Below, piece after piece: positions 34,824 to 44,393 of a stretch of 64,000 bases of DNA. The number at the start of each line of letters is the position of its first letter. Position 1 is the first letter of the stretch. The translations under genes and the position numbers were made by a program. The DNA is taken from positions 18,082-82,081 of the forward strand of contig JACNKQ010000024.1 of the NCBI GenBank assembly GCA_014381945.1. The letters run 5' to 3'. This stretch comes from Actinomycetota bacterium (GTDB lineage: Bacteria > Actinomycetota > Acidimicrobiia > Acidimicrobiales > MedAcidi-G1). The notes under the pieces are model-generated. The model ran no database searches, was not told the origin of the DNA, and saw only the letters and a list, made by a program, of their open reading frames with translations.

Positions 34824-35384
34824 TCAGCCTTCGATCGGGTTGGGTGGGTCGATCTGTTCGGGCATCACCGGAGGTTCGGGCGGGTCGGCGAGGCCGGGCA
34901 CGGAGAGGACCAGTCCGGCGTCGCCGCGGTCGACGACGAGGGTGCGCCCGATGCGGTCGCCGACCCGGCGGTGGCCCTTGGTGGTGATCATCACGCCCAA
35001 CTCGACGAACGGGATTACCGGGATCGGGATTATCCACGGGATCGTGCGGCCGGCGGCGCCCAGCAGGCCGGGGATACTGCCGTCGCTGCGGCGCACGATC
35101 CTCAGGCCCACGATCGCCTTGCCCAGGCTGAATCCCCTGGTTCCGGCCAGCAGGACGTGGTTGACGATGAAAAGGAGCGAGGCGGTGAGCAGGGCGGACT
35201 GGTTCCAGATGATCTGGTCATCGTCGGTGATCGACGCGATGCCGCCCCTGTAGAGAAGCAGCACGACTATCGAGATGATGAAGGCGTCCAGCAGCGAGGC
35301 GACCAGGCGTCGTGCCACGACAGCGGTCGGGTCGCCCGACGGTCCGCCCCGTCCGATCTGGCCCATGCCCCGGATGTTTTCCAT
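34824..35384 (-). CDS. RDD-family membrane protein
   Basis: A 186-residue RDD protein. The name motif appears as VVARRLVASLLDAFIISIVV (R and D near residues 25-34), followed by GTRGFSLGKAIVGLRIVRRS and VIPFVELGVMITTKGHRRVGD, the conserved LGK and GHRR-like segments. Three to four membrane helices. Function of RDD proteins is unsettled; some are Na+/H+ antiporter-like. A Pro/Glu-rich tail follows. Divergent from glyS with 73 bp between starts. Confidence 0.82.
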   Translation of the reverse strand: MENIRGMGQIGRGGPSGDPTAVVARRLVASLLDAFIISIVVLLLYRGGIASITDDDQIIWNQSALLTASLLFIVNHVLLAGTRGFSLGKAIVGLRIVRRSDGSIPGLLGAAGRTIPWIIPIPVIPFVELGVMITTKGHRRVGDRIGRTLVVDRGDAGLVLSVPGLADPPEPPVMPEQIDPPNPIEG

Positions 35385-35457
35385 GTGGCGAGTGTCGCAC
35401 GAAACACCGCCGAAGCGTCGCCAACGTCGGTACCAGCGGTCGCTACCCTGCACCGCC

Positions 35458-36777
35458 ATGGTCCCCAACGACGAGACGCTGTTCGACAAGGTCGTCAACC
35501 TGTCCAAGCGGCGTGGTTTCGTGTTCCAGTCGGCCGAGATCTACGGCGGCTTCCGATCGACCTACGACTACGGGCCGATCGGCGTGCTGCTGCTGCGCAA
35601 CGTCAAGGACCAGTGGTGGCGGTCGATGGTTCAGATGCGCCACGACGTCGTCGGGCTCGACGCCTCGATCCTGTCGCCGCCGGCCGTGTGGGAGGCGTCG
35701 GGCCACCTCGCCAACTTCACCGACCCACTCGTCGACTGCCGGGAGTGCGGTGCCCGTCACCGCGAGGACAAGCTCGACGACCCCGACACCTGCCCCGACT
35801 GCGGCGCCACCGGCACGCTCACCGAGGCCCGCCAGTTCAACCTCATGTTCAAGACCCACGCCGGACCCGTCACCGAGACGGCCACCGAGGTCTACCTGCG
35901 GCCCGAGACAGCCCAGGGCATGTTCACCAACTTCGCCAACGTGCTCAACACCAGCCGCAAGCGGCCGCCGTTCGGCATCGCCCAGATCGGCAAGTCGTTC
36001 CGCAACGAGATCACCCCCGGCAACTTCGTGTTCCGGACCCGCGAGTTCGAGCAGATGGAACTCGAGTTCTTCGTGCCGCCCGACGATTCCGACGAATGGT
36101 TCGGGTACTGGTGCGAGGTGCGCCGCAACTGGTACCTCGACCTCGGAATGCCCTCCGACAGGTTGCGGCTCCGCGTCCACGAGGGCGACGAGTTGAGCCA
36201 CTACTCGAAGGCCACCTCCGATGTCGAGTTCCTGTTCCCGTGGGGCTGGGACGAACTCGAGGGCATCGCCAATCGCACCGACTTCGACCTGCTGCGCCAC
36301 TCCGAGGCATCCGGCGCCCGACTCGAGTATCTCGACCCCGCCACCAACGAGAAGTACGTCCCGCACGTGATCGAACCGGCCGCCGGTGCTACCCGCACCG
36401 CCATGGCGTTCCTCATGGCCGCCTACGACGAGGAGGAGGTGCGTGGCGAGCAGCGCACCGTCCTGCGACTCGACCCGCGCCTCGCCCCGTACACGATGGC
36501 CGTCCTGCCGCTGTCGAAGAAGCCCGAGTTGGTAGAGCCGTCCCGCGAGGTGCTGGGCCTGCTGCAGCCGCACTGGATGTGCGACTACGACGAGACCCAG
36601 GCCATCGGTCGTCGCTACCGGCGCCAGGACGAGATCGGCACGCCGTTCTGCGTCACGGTCGATTTCGACACCCTCGACGACCGGGCCGTCACCGTGCGGG
36701 ACCGCGACTCCATGGAGCAGGAGCGGGTGCCGATCGACGGGCTCGTCGACCACCTGCGGGGCCGGCTCCCGGCCTGA
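35458..36777 (+). CDS. glyS: Glycine--tRNA ligase, class II homodimeric type
   Basis: A 439-residue GlyRS of the alpha-2 (archaeal/eukaryotic/actinobacterial) type, distinct from the alpha-2-beta-2 enzyme of E. coli. Visible are FVFQSAEIYGGFRSTYDYGP at the N-terminus, an insertion with CRECGARHRE and CPDCGA that could bind zinc, motif 2 FRNEITPGNFVFRTREFEQM (about residue 180), and AMAFLMAAYDEEEVRGEQRT with the C-terminal anticodon-binding domain (APYTMAVLPLSKKPELV). The ATG at 35458 gives the standard N-terminus. Linked to dnaG and rpoD, as in other actinobacteria. Confidence 0.96.
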   Translation: MVPNDETLFDKVVNLSKRRGFVFQSAEIYGGFRSTYDYGPIGVLLLRNVKDQWWRSMVQMRHDVVGLDASILSPPAVWEASGHLANFTDPLVDCRECGARHREDKLDDPDTCPDCGATGTLTEARQFNLMFKTHAGPVTETATEVYLRPETAQGMFTNFANVLNTSRKRPPFGIAQIGKSFRNEITPGNFVFRTREFEQMELEFFVPPDDSDEWFGYWCEVRRNWYLDLGMPSDRLRLRVHEGDELSHYSKATSDVEFLFPWGWDELEGIANRTDFDLLRHSEASGARLEYLDPATNEKYVPHVIEPAAGATRTAMAFLMAAYDEEEVRGEQRTVLRLDPRLAPYTMAVLPLSKKPELVEPSREVLGLLQPHWMCDYDETQAIGRRYRRQDEIGTPFCVTVDFDTLDDRAVTVRDRDSMEQERVPIDGLVDHLRGRLPA

Positions 36778-36825
36778 GCCGGCGGCCGGGATCGCTGTCG
36801 GAGGGCGCTGCTAGTTTCGGTGCCC

Positions 36826-38649
36826 ATGGGGATCCTCGACGACGACATCCGTCGGGTGCGCGATCAGAGCGACATCGTCGGGATCGTCACACAGCACACG
36901 CAGCTGAAAAAGACCGGTAGGCAGTGGATGGGCCTGTGCCCGTTCCACGGTGAGAAGTCGCCATCGTTCTCGGTCAGCCAGGAAAAGGCGGTCTTCTACT
37001 GTTTCGGCTGTCAGGTGCAGGGTGATGTCATCGACTTCGTCCGCGAGATGGAGCACCTCGACTTTGCCGGGGCCGTCGAGTACCTGGCCAACAGGGCCAA
37101 CATCACGCTCCGCTACACGGACGCCAACGAGTCCAGGAAACGGGGCCGGCGGCGTTCGCTCATCGAGGCCGTCGGGAAGGCGGCCGACTTCTACCACCGG
37201 CGCCTCCTCGAGGGCGACGACGCCGGACCGGCCCGTAGCTACCTGCGGGCACGCGGCTACGACGGTGACGTGGTCCGGAAGTTCTCGATCGGGTGGGCGC
37301 CCGAGGAGTGGGACTCGCTGGCACGCCATCTGGGCCTGTCGACCGAGGACCTCCAGGGCGCAGGTCTGGGCGGCCTCAACAAGCGTGGGAAGCAGTACGA
37401 CTTCTTCCGGGCCCGCATCATGTTCCCGATCTTCGACGAGCGGGGCGACGCCGTCGGCTTCGGTGGCCGCAAGCTGCCCGATTCCGAGGGACCCAAGTAC
37501 AAAAACTCCTCCGACCAGTCTGAGGTCTACGACAAGGGCCGACTGCTCTACGGCCTCAACTGGGCCAAGACCGAGGCTGGGCGCATGGACGAGATCGTCG
37601 TGTGCGAGGGCTACACGGACGTCATCGGTTTCCACCAGGCCGGTATTGAGCGGTCGGTCGCCACCTGCGGCACCGCCATGACCGCCGACCACGCCCGCAA
37701 GCTGTCCCGTTTCGCACCCCGGGTCGTGCTGGCCTACGACGCCGACGGTGCGGGGCAGGCAGCCGCCGAACGGGTCTACGCCTGGGAGGAGGAGTTCGGG
37801 CTGCGCTTCGCCGTCGCCGCCCTGCCCGAGGGCTCCGACCCCGGCGACATGGCCCGCTCGGACCCTGAGGGCCTCGGGCGGGCCATCTCCGACGCCCGAC
37901 CGTTTCTCGAGTTCCGCGTCGACAGGGCACTGGGTCGGGGCGACCTCGACACCATGGAGGGTCGGGCGCTGGCCGCCGCCGATGCCATGTCGCTCGTCGC
38001 CGAGCATCCCAACCCGTTGGTGCGCGACCAGTACGTCATGGGTATCGCCGACCGTTGCAGGGTGTCGGTGGAGGAGGTGCGGCGCCTGGCCAGGTCGACG
38101 CCCGGGAGGCGCGGCGGTGGTCGGGAGGCGTCCCGGGCTCCCGTGTCGACCAGGCTCACGTCGGAGCATCAGGCGATCCGGCTGCTGATCCACCGGCCCG
38201 ACGACATGGCGGCGCACCTGCATCCGGTGCTGTTCGGTGACCTGATTGCCCGCACCGCCTACCAGGCCCTTGTCGGACACGAAGACCTGCATGCGGCCCG
38301 TGAGGCAGCCGGTGGAGAATCCGCCGACCTGCTCGGCAGGCTCGCCGTCCAGGATGCGACCGACGACGATCCGGTCGGGGTTCTCAACAGGCTGGTTTCG
38401 CTTGCCGCCGAGCGGGTCGCCGTGGGGATCGAAGCCGAGGCACGTGAGAGCGGCGACCTGGCGGCCTATCAGGAGCCGATTTCGTACCTGCGCACCGAGA
38501 TCATCAGGCTCCGCGAGATCCCGGCTTCACGGTGGGAGGAGCCTGGTTCACAGTCCGGTTCCGAGACCGATTTGGAGTCCGACTTCGAGTCCCTCGAGGC
38601 ATTGCTACGGTGGCTGGTCGAGTACTCGGAGGGGGGGTCCGATGGGTGA
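36826..38649 (+). CDS. dnaG: DNA primase DnaG
   Basis: A 607-residue primase. The CHC2 zinc finger is [20 protein letters not shown] plus [10 protein letters not shown] (about residues 38-65), the catalytic core contains [32 protein letters not shown] and the Toprim motifs [16 protein letters not shown] (Glu, about 265) and [17 protein letters not shown] (DxD, about 305). The C-terminal DnaB-interaction domain follows. ATG 36826 gives the usual [12 protein letters not shown] start; a GTG six bases upstream is possible. It overlaps the sigma factor start by 8 nt. Confidence 0.96.
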   Translation: MGILDDDIRRVRDQSDIVGIVTQHTQLKKTGRQWMGLCPFHGEKSPSFSVSQEKAVFYCFGCQVQGDVIDFVREMEHLDFAGAVEYLANRANITLRYTDANESRKRGRRRSLIEAVGKAADFYHRRLLEGDDAGPARSYLRARGYDGDVVRKFSIGWAPEEWDSLARHLGLSTEDLQGAGLGGLNKRGKQYDFFRARIMFPIFDERGDAVGFGGRKLPDSEGPKYKNSSDQSEVYDKGRLLYGLNWAKTEAGRMDEIVVCEGYTDVIGFHQAGIERSVATCGTAMTADHARKLSRFAPRVVLAYDADGAGQAAAERVYAWEEEFGLRFAVAALPEGSDPGDMARSDPEGLGRAISDARPFLEFRVDRALGRGDLDTMEGRALAAADAMSLVAEHPNPLVRDQYVMGIADRCRVSVEEVRRLARSTPGRRGGGREASRAPVSTRLTSEHQAIRLLIHRPDDMAAHLHPVLFGDLIARTAYQALVGHEDLHAAREAAGGESADLLGRLAVQDATDDDPVGVLNRLVSLAAERVAVGIEAEARESGDLAAYQEPISYLRTEIIRLREIPASRWEEPGSQSGSETDLESDFESLEALLRWLVEYSEGGSDG

Positions 38650-39952
38650 CGCTGCCCCGAATGCCCGCTGGGCAGGGGTTTCGGAGTTTGAGTTCGTCCG
38701 TCTGCTGCGGCGCGGGCGGGTACGTGGTCGGCTCACGCTCGACGAGGTCATCGACGTCATCCAGGATGCGGAGCTCACCCCCGAGTTGATCGGTGAGATG
38801 CGAGCCGCACTCGAGGATGAGGGCATCGAACTGGATGAGACGGTCGTAGATGCCACCGGCGATGGCACCGGCACCGGCGATGGCACCGGCGATGGCACCG
38901 GCACCGGCACCGGCGATGGCGATGACGATGACGAGGAGGTGCTCCGGCTGATCCGACCGAGGCAGAGGTCGGTACGGCGCCGCGACCCGGCGAAGCACCC
39001 ATCGGAGCGCGGCGACAGCGGCGACTCCACCCGCATGTACCTCCAGGAGATCGGCGAGGTTCCGCTCCTGACCTCGGCTGAGGAGGTCGAGTTGGCGACC
39101 GCCATCGGGGACGGCAACGTGGCCGAGGACGAGCTCGCCGACCTGGCGGTCACGGGCGAACTCGACCAGATCGAGCGCGTGGTGCTCGTGCGGCTGAGGC
39201 GCCGACAGCGGGCCGGTGAGATGGCACGCGATCGGCTCACCCGGGCCAACCTCCGCCTGGTGGTCTCGATCGCCAAACGCCATGTCGGGCGGGGCCTGCC
39301 GCTGCTGGACCTGGTCCAGGAGGGCAACCTGGGGCTGATGCGGGCTGTCGAGAAGTTCGATCATTCGAAGGGCTTCAAGTTCTCGACCTACGCCACCTGG
39401 TGGATCCGTCAGGGGGTAACCAGGGCGGTAGCCGACCAGGCGCGCACGATTCGCATTCCAGTCCACATGGTCGATGCCATGAACCGCTGTGTCCGGATTG
39501 AACGCGAGCTCCAGCATGAACTCGAGCGGCAGCCCTCGGTGGGCGAGATCGCTGAGCGGGCCCTACTCGATCCTGACAAGGTGGAGGACCTGTTGGACCT
39601 GGCCCGAAACCAGGTTCCGTTGTCGCTGGATTCAACGTACGGCGACGAACAGGACGTGAGCCTCGCAGACCTGGTCGCCGACCTCGATGCGGAGGATGCC
39701 GTCATTTCTGCCACGCGACGGCTCTTAAAGGACGACATTCTCGAGGTGCTCGACCAACTCGACGATCGGGAGCGCGACGTCGTCCGCATGCGCTTCGGCC
39801 TCGACGACGGTAGGCCGGCGACGCTCGAAGAAGTGGGTCGTCGGTTCGGTGTGACCAGGGAACGGGTGCGTCAGATCGAGTCTCGAACCATGGCCAAGCT
39901 GCGTCATCCTCTGAGGTCGGAGAAGCTGCGCGAGTACCTCGACGAGGATTGA
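38642..39952 (+). CDS. rpoD: Primary sigma factor (RpoD/SigA)
   Basis: A 436-residue group-1 sigma factor. Region 1.2 is [20 protein letters not shown], region 2 [20 protein letters not shown] through the -10 recognition helix [20 protein letters not shown], region 3 [20 protein letters not shown], and region 4.2 [20 protein letters not shown], which binds the -35 element. Residues about 71-95 are a Thr-Gly-Asp-Gly repeat followed by an acidic run, encoded by repeated ACCGGC/GATGGC units. It overlaps dnaG by 8 nt and a long G-run (GGAGGGGGGG) serves as ribosome site. Convergent features end before tRNA-Asn. Confidence 0.96.
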   Translation: MGDAAPNARWAGVSEFEFVRLLRRGRVRGRLTLDEVIDVIQDAELTPELIGEMRAALEDEGIELDETVVDATGDGTGTGDGTGDGTGTGTGDGDDDDEEVLRLIRPRQRSVRRRDPAKHPSERGDSGDSTRMYLQEIGEVPLLTSAEEVELATAIGDGNVAEDELADLAVTGELDQIERVVLVRLRRRQRAGEMARDRLTRANLRLVVSIAKRHVGRGLPLLDLVQEGNLGLMRAVEKFDHSKGFKFSTYATWWIRQGVTRAVADQARTIRIPVHMVDAMNRCVRIERELQHELERQPSVGEIAERALLDPDKVEDLLDLARNQVPLSLDSTYGDEQDVSLADLVADLDAEDAVISATRRLLKDDILEVLDQLDDRERDVVRMRFGLDDGRPATLEEVGRRFGVTRERVRQIESRTMAKLRHPLRSEKLREYLDED

Positions 39953-39998
39953 GCGCAGGATGTTCGCCGGGGGCGCGCTGGTATCCTGCGTCCCGCCT

Positions 39999-40074
39999 TC
40001 CGGGGTAGCTCAGCTGGCAGAGCGTCGGACTGTTAATCCGCAGGTCGTGGGTTCGAGCCCCACCCCCGGAGCCA
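39999..40074 (+). tRNA. tRNA-Asn (GTT)
   Basis: Acceptor arms TCCGGGG and CCCCGGA pair, followed by discriminator G and an encoded CCA (40072-40074). D-arm AGCTCAGCTGGCAGAGC, anticodon loop CTGTTAA with anticodon GTT, and T-arm GTGGGTTCGAGCCCCAC are all intact. Located 46 bp after rpoD. Confidence 0.97.
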
Positions 40075-40109
40075 TTCGCTTCCTGGCGGATTTCTCATAA
40101 CCGGCGTGT

Positions 40110-40811
40110 TCATCGGTCTTGTGCGACGAGCGTGATCCGGACTCCCGAGATCTCCACCTCGCTGGACTCGGCTGCTGCCAGTTCCAGGCCGCTGACGCCC
40201 TCGCCTCGGTCGTCTGAGACCCCGGCAAACCGGATCTCCCCCTCGTCGAGCGGAAGCGTGGTGCCGTCTGCCGGGACGCCAAGCACCTCCGACCAGCGGG
40301 CGGCCATCGAAGTTGGTTCTTCTGCCTGGATTTCGACGGCCTGTATGCCTTGCACGACGTCGGTGCGGATGTGGTTGCGCCAGTCAGGGCCGGCCCAGGG
40401 CCAGGCGTCCCAGTCGTCGGTCCGGTCGACCGACAGGATTGCCCCGCCGACGTCGGCCGGGTGGAGGTGGAGGCCGGCGACCCCGTCGGCGGCCGCCTCG
40501 AAGACCACCCGGGCTCGGGTCTCGGCGAACCGGTTGCGGAAGGGTTCGAGGTCGTCGACCTGGAGGATGACCATGTAGCCACCGTCGCCGCCCCGCTTGT
40601 CGAGCAGTCGGCCGGCAGCGGTGCCCGCCTCGATCGGCGACACGACCTCGAGCAACTGGTCGCCCACCGGATACAGCACGTTGTGGAGGCCGAACCCCGC
40701 CACTCCAGGATCGCGGAAGCAGGCCTCGATGCCGAGGCGTTCTTCGATGTCGGCCTCGACGGCGGCGAGGTCCTCGGCCACGAAGGCCACCTGGCGAAGG
40801 CGAATACGCAT
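40110..40811 (-). CDS. VOC-family (glyoxalase-like) protein
   Basis: A 233-residue protein with two VOC-type beta-alpha-beta-beta-beta modules. The first opens MRIRLRQVAFVAEDLAAVEA and contains GFGLHNVLYPVGDQLLEVVS, with His and Glu metal-ligand candidates; the second begins IRTDVVQGIQAVEIQAEEPT. Family members are metal-dependent isomerases, dioxygenases or resistance proteins. Substrate unknown. It lies 17 bp after the PPOX gene on the same strand. Confidence 0.82.
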   Translation of the reverse strand: MRIRLRQVAFVAEDLAAVEADIEERLGIEACFRDPGVAGFGLHNVLYPVGDQLLEVVSPIEAGTAAGRLLDKRGGDGGYMVILQVDDLEPFRNRFAETRARVVFEAAADGVAGLHLHPADVGGAILSVDRTDDWDAWPWAGPDWRNHIRTDVVQGIQAVEIQAEEPTSMAARWSEVLGVPADGTTLPLDEGEIRFAGVSDDRGEGVSGLELAAAESSEVEISGVRITLVAQDR

Positions 40812-40828
40812 CTCTGGTACGTCGGGGC

Positions 40829-41230
40829 TCAGCCCATGGTCGTGCAGCGCAGAGGCTCGATGACGGCGACCACCCGGACCTCGTCCGGCGGGAGCAATTC
40901 ACGGGGGTACTCCTCCACGCCGCTGTACTTCAGGCTCTGCGCATCGAGGAACGAGACGTCGGCGTCGCTCTCCCATGTCACCACCCGGCCGCGCACCTCG
41001 AGGTAGCGGCCCTGGTCGGACGGGTCGATCGCCGACAGCGCCACCCGGTCGTCGGCGCACAGGTTGCGCCACTTCTGGCGACCTTCGGAATGGGGGAAGC
41101 GGACGTGCGTACCGTCGAAGGCGGCCCACACGGGCGAGGAGTGCGGCTCACCGTCGGGGCCGATGGTGGCCACATGCCAGACGGCGGGCAGGTCGAACAG
41201 GTCACGGTGGCTTGCCGGGATGACGGTCAT
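40829..41230 (-). CDS. PPOX-class, probably F420-dependent oxidoreductase
   Basis: A 133-residue split beta-barrel protein: PAVWHVATIGPDGEPHSSPV (residues 16-35), VRFPHSEGRQKWRNLCADDR, VALSAIDPSDQGRYLEVRGR. This matches the small actinobacterial PPOX/FDOR proteins that bind F420 or flavin. It probably reduces an F420-linked substrate; which one is unclear. The ATG at 41230 gives the standard length; longer in-frame extensions overlap the glycosyltransferase gene. Confidence 0.83.
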   Translation of the reverse strand: MTVIPASHRDLFDLPAVWHVATIGPDGEPHSSPVWAAFDGTHVRFPHSEGRQKWRNLCADDRVALSAIDPSDQGRYLEVRGRVVTWESDADVSFLDAQSLKYSGVEEYPRELLPPDEVRVVAVIEPLRCTTMG

Positions 41231-41241
41231 GGGCGGCGACG

Positions 41242-42408
41242 CTAACCGCGGGCGGGACGCCAGGTGAGGCGCGAACCGAGCAGGTGGCCGACCGGAGTCA
41301 TGGCGGCCAGGGCCACCAGAAACGCCGCCAGCGGACCGAGGTGGAACCAGTTGACGAGGGCGTTGATGACCATGAGGCGGCCGAACAGCAGGACGCCGAG
41401 TGCCAACTGCACACCGAGGAGGCGGCGGATGCGGTCGAGTGCGGTGCGGGCCACCCGGCCGGCGAAGGTCCAGAGGTCGAGCAGCAGCACCGTGTAGAGG
41501 ATGGCGACCTCGCCGGCCAGCGCCGCCGAGCGGGTGAGGTTCAGGTCCAGGCCGTCGAACAGCCACACGAAGGTGGCGGCGTCTACCACGAGCGCCGTGA
41601 GGGTGACGGCGAGGTAGCGGGCGAGCGCCTGGCTGCGCAGGGGCAGGACCCGGAGGCGCATGAGGTGCCGGAGGTAGTCGAGGTAGTGGAGGGGCCGGAC
41701 CTTGGATTCGCCCCGCTCGCGCTCGAGGAAGACATAGGGGGCCTCGGCCACCCGTCGGATGTCGCCGCGGGCGAGAACTTCTAGGAGGATCTTGTAGCCC
41801 ACCGGGTGGAGTTCCTGGGCGGCGACGGCCTCACGTCTGACGAGGAAGTAGCCGCTCATGGGGTCGGTGACCCGGCCGACCGTGCCGGGGAGCAGCAGCA
41901 GGCCCAGCGCCTGGGCGCCCCGTGACAACAGGCGTCTGGTGGCCGACCAGTTGGAGACGCCGCCGCCGGGCAGGTGGCGGCTGGCGACCGCCACGTCGGT
42001 GCGCTCGTCGAGCGCTGCGAGGAGTTCGACCAGCACCTCGGGTGGGTGCTGGCCGTCGCCGTCGATCACGCCGAGCACCCGGCTGCGGGCGTGGGTCCAG
42101 CCGCAGACAACGGCGCTGGCGAGCCCGGACTCGCCGGTGCGGCGCAGCACGCGCAGGGTGGGGACCTCGTCGATGAGGCCGGCGGCTACCTCCCAGGTGC
42201 GGTCGGGGCTGTCGTCGTCGACGACGATCAACTCGTGGGAGACCCCGGCGTCGCCGAGGATCGAATGGAGGCGCCGGACCAGGTCGGCGATGTTGCCGGC
42301 TTCGTTGAACGTGGGGATGACGAGGCTGACGTCGACGTCGCCGTCGTGGTCGCTCGTGATCTGCAGTGCCTGGCCGCCGACGACATCGACGACTGCGCCA
42401 CCGGTCAT
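41242..42408 (-). CDS. Glycosyltransferase family 2 fused to GtrA-like membrane domain
   Basis: A 388-residue protein. Residues about 27-245 are a GT2 domain: DVSLVIPTFNEAGNIADLVR, HELIVVDDDSPDRTWEVAA, GVIDGDGQHPPEVLVELLA (DxD, about residue 118), MSGYFLVRREAVAAQELHP and SKVRPLHYLDYLRH. Residues about 265-388 hold four membrane helices of GtrA type ending LLGSRLTW. The architecture is that of polyprenol-phosphate-mannose/glucose synthases, which load sugars on lipid carriers at the membrane. It lies 11 bp upstream of the PPOX gene. Confidence 0.9.
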   Translation of the reverse strand: MTGGAVVDVVGGQALQITSDHDGDVDVSLVIPTFNEAGNIADLVRRLHSILGDAGVSHELIVVDDDSPDRTWEVAAGLIDEVPTLRVLRRTGESGLASAVVCGWTHARSRVLGVIDGDGQHPPEVLVELLAALDERTDVAVASRHLPGGGVSNWSATRRLLSRGAQALGLLLLPGTVGRVTDPMSGYFLVRREAVAAQELHPVGYKILLEVLARGDIRRVAEAPYVFLERERGESKVRPLHYLDYLRHLMRLRVLPLRSQALARYLAVTLTALVVDAATFVWLFDGLDLNLTRSAALAGEVAILYTVLLLDLWTFAGRVARTALDRIRRLLGVQLALGVLLFGRLMVINALVNWFHLGPLAAFLVALAAMTPVGHLLGSRLTWRPARG

Positions 42409-42509
42409 GGCTGCTCCTGTGCCGTGTCGGTCGGGGTCGGGACACGGTATCCGAAGCCCGTGACGGGCCGGGGTCCTGAATGGGCGGGCAATGGGCCAGA
42501 CTGCGGGTG

Positions 42510-42582
42510 GGGCCGGTAGCTCAGTGGTCAGAGCAGGCGACTCATAATCGCTCGGTCGCGGGTTCGATCCCCGCCCGGCCCA
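42510..42582 (+). tRNA. tRNA-Ile2 (CAT, lysidine-modified)
   Basis: Acceptor arms GGGCCGG and CCGGCCC pair with discriminator A; CCA is not encoded. Anticodon loop CTCATAA carries CAT. I call Ile2 rather than Met because the body (GTGGTCAGAGCAGGCGACTC, ATAATCGCTCGGTCGC) closely follows bacterial tRNA-Ile2, whose C34 is changed to lysidine by TilS so that it reads AUA. Elongator tRNA-Met bodies differ in the D-arm and anticodon stem. Confidence 0.8.
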
Positions 42583-42660
42583 CGTAGGTTGACGGGTAAC
42601 CCCCATGGCATGCCTGTAGAACCCTGTTCGGTGGCAACCGATATCGCTGAAGGAGCGACG

Positions 42661-43080
42661 ATGCCTGAAGTCGATTACGTGATCTTGTGCGACTACGCCC
42701 GCATCGAAAACGGGGTCGCCTTCATCTCGGCAGCGGGGATCAGCCGCTTCACGATCGCCGACCTGGAACAGGCGCAGCAGTTCACCATCGTGCTGAGCGT
42801 GTCGCTCTCGAAGTGGGAGTGTGATCAGCCGCACCAGCTTCAGATCGTCGGTGCCGACGCCGATGGCGCCGCCATCTTCCGCGCCGACGGCGTCATCAAG
42901 ACGGCATGGGACGAAGCCCTTCCTGCGGGATGGAGGAAGCCCCTGATCCTGCCCTTCCGGATCGGCAAGAAGTTCACCTCGTACGGCCTCTACACGATCG
43001 ATGTCCTGATAGGTGGGGACATCAAGGCAAATCTGCAGTTCCAGGTCCAGCCCCCGCCGCCCAGGCCCGACGGGGCATAG
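42661..43080 (+). CDS. Conserved hypothetical protein (DUF6941-like)
   Basis: A 139-residue protein with no catalytic motif. It opens MPEVDYVILCDYARIENGVA and has beta-rich sequence (FTIVLSVSLSKWECDQPHQL, LILPFRIGKKFTSYGLYTID) ending in a Pro-rich tail. The pattern recalls DUF6941 proteins of actinobacteria and cyanobacteria, function unknown; they often look like beta-sandwich proteins. A strong AAGGAG ribosome site lies 6 nt upstream. It follows tRNA-Ile2 by 78 bp and stands alone. Confidence 0.75.
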   Translation: MPEVDYVILCDYARIENGVAFISAAGISRFTIADLEQAQQFTIVLSVSLSKWECDQPHQLQIVGADADGAAIFRADGVIKTAWDEALPAGWRKPLILPFRIGKKFTSYGLYTIDVLIGGDIKANLQFQVQPPPPRPDGA

Positions 43081-43166
43081 GAGCCCGGTTCCCGCCGTCG
43101 GGAACATGCGGCAACGGACGGGTCCGACCTGATCCAAGGAAACGCCGTTGCGGGTACGGTCGGTCC

Positions 43167-44066
43167 ATGACCGAACCTTCGCCGACCGATCTTTCCCCCA
43201 AAGCCGTTGCGCGCGTGCATGGCATCACCACGATGTTCCACGGCTTCGTCTACTTCTCGCAGGAGGCGACCGAGGAGTACGCAGCCGTGGGGGTCGAGGG
43301 AGCGGGCGGTTACTTCGCCTCGCGTGCTGCCCCTCTGGGGCCCGTCTCCCCGGAGGTCGTGGTTGCCACGTTCTACAACTTCAGCCCAGATCTAGTCCGA
43401 CCTGCCATGGAGGGGGTCTGGGACCGGGTTTCGCCCGACGACGTGCAGCGGGCCAGGTGGCGGGCGGTCATGCGGATCCTCGATGCCACCGTAGCCGACG
43501 CCATGACCGATGCCGAAGTCGTCGAGGCGCTCGGTGTCGCCGAAGCCTGCGTCTCGGCGCTTTCCCATGCGGGCAGACCGCTTGCCGCTGCCAACGCCTC
43601 GGTACTGCCGCTTCTCGAGGAGTCCGAGTTCGCCGGTAACCGCCTGCTGCGCCTCTGGCAACTGGTCACGATCCTGCGCGAATGGCGCGGCGATGCGCAC
43701 ATCGGCCTCCTGATCGCAGAGCCACTCGACGGATGCGAGTGCACGGTCGTCAGCGAGATGCTCTTCCACCGGCCCGGAATCATCAGGTCCACACGCGCAT
43801 GGCCTGAGCCTGACTGGTCCCTGGCGGTCGAGCGCCTCACCGCACGAGGCTGGCTCGACGCCGATGGCATCACCGAACAAGGTCGCTCCAGACGCAGCGA
43901 AATCGAGCGCCGGACCAACGAACTCGACGCCGCGGCGTGGAAAGGCATGGACGATCAGGCCGTCCACCGGTTCGCCGACCTCCTCAAGCCGGCGAATGAA
44001 GCCCTTCGTGCCGGCGGCCACTTCGCCGCCTTCGACCCGGACCTGCCCTGGAAGGGTGATTCCTGA
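43167..44066 (+). CDS. SCO6745 family protein, copy 2
   Basis: A 299-residue helical protein related to the one at 16395-17114: VARVHGITTMFHGFVYFSQE, EVVVATFYNFSPDLVRPAME, and RLWQLVTILREWRGDAHIGL followed by EWRGDAH-type residues, then a C-terminal helical region resembling a winged helix (WSLAVERLTARGWLDADGI). Actinobacterial family of unknown function. Longer than copy 1 because it retains the C-terminal part. It is followed by glutaredoxin after 72 bp. Confidence 0.78.
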   Translation: MTEPSPTDLSPKAVARVHGITTMFHGFVYFSQEATEEYAAVGVEGAGGYFASRAAPLGPVSPEVVVATFYNFSPDLVRPAMEGVWDRVSPDDVQRARWRAVMRILDATVADAMTDAEVVEALGVAEACVSALSHAGRPLAAANASVLPLLEESEFAGNRLLRLWQLVTILREWRGDAHIGLLIAEPLDGCECTVVSEMLFHRPGIIRSTRAWPEPDWSLAVERLTARGWLDADGITEQGRSRRSEIERRTNELDAAAWKGMDDQAVHRFADLLKPANEALRAGGHFAAFDPDLPWKGDS

Positions 44067-44138
44067 CGGCATGCCCTGTGACACATGGCCGTCTTCAGGG
44101 CCGACTGCACTGCCGATCGTCGGGGCCAGACTGGGGCC

Positions 44139-44390
44139 ATGAGCACGAGCAGCGAGGTCATCGTCTACTGGAGGCCCGGTTGCGGCTTCTGCCACAAGTT
44201 GTTCCAGCGGTTCGACCGGGCAGGTCTCGAGCGGACGGAGCGCAACATCTGGGACGACCCGGAAGCCCGAGAGCAGCTCCGGGCCTACGCAGGTGGCGAC
44301 GAGACCGTGCCCACGGTCGTCGTCGGCGGTCAGGTGCTGGTCAACCCCCGTCCCGAAGAGGTCATCGCCCTCGCCGAACTGGGGCTCTGA
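44139..44390 (+). CDS. Glutaredoxin-like / mycoredoxin-type protein
   Basis: An 83-residue thioredoxin-fold protein with Cys15-Gly-Phe-Cys18 (VIVYWRPGCGFCHKLFQRFD), the cis-Pro loop DETVPTVVVGGQVLV, and the C-terminal helix EEVIALAELGL. The size and CxxC with WRPGC fit actinobacterial mycoredoxin/glutaredoxin-like proteins, which reduce mixed disulfides with mycothiol or glutathione. The ATG at 44139 is chosen; an upstream ATG at 44085 would add 18 residues without similarity. Confidence 0.87.
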   Translation: MSTSSEVIVYWRPGCGFCHKLFQRFDRAGLERTERNIWDDPEAREQLRAYAGGDETVPTVVVGGQVLVNPRPEEVIALAELGL

Positions 44391-44393
44391 CCC

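Noticed and set aside
42510..42582. tRNA-Met (CAT)
   Set aside because: The D-arm, anticodon stem and variable region follow bacterial tRNA-Ile2, not elongator or initiator Met.
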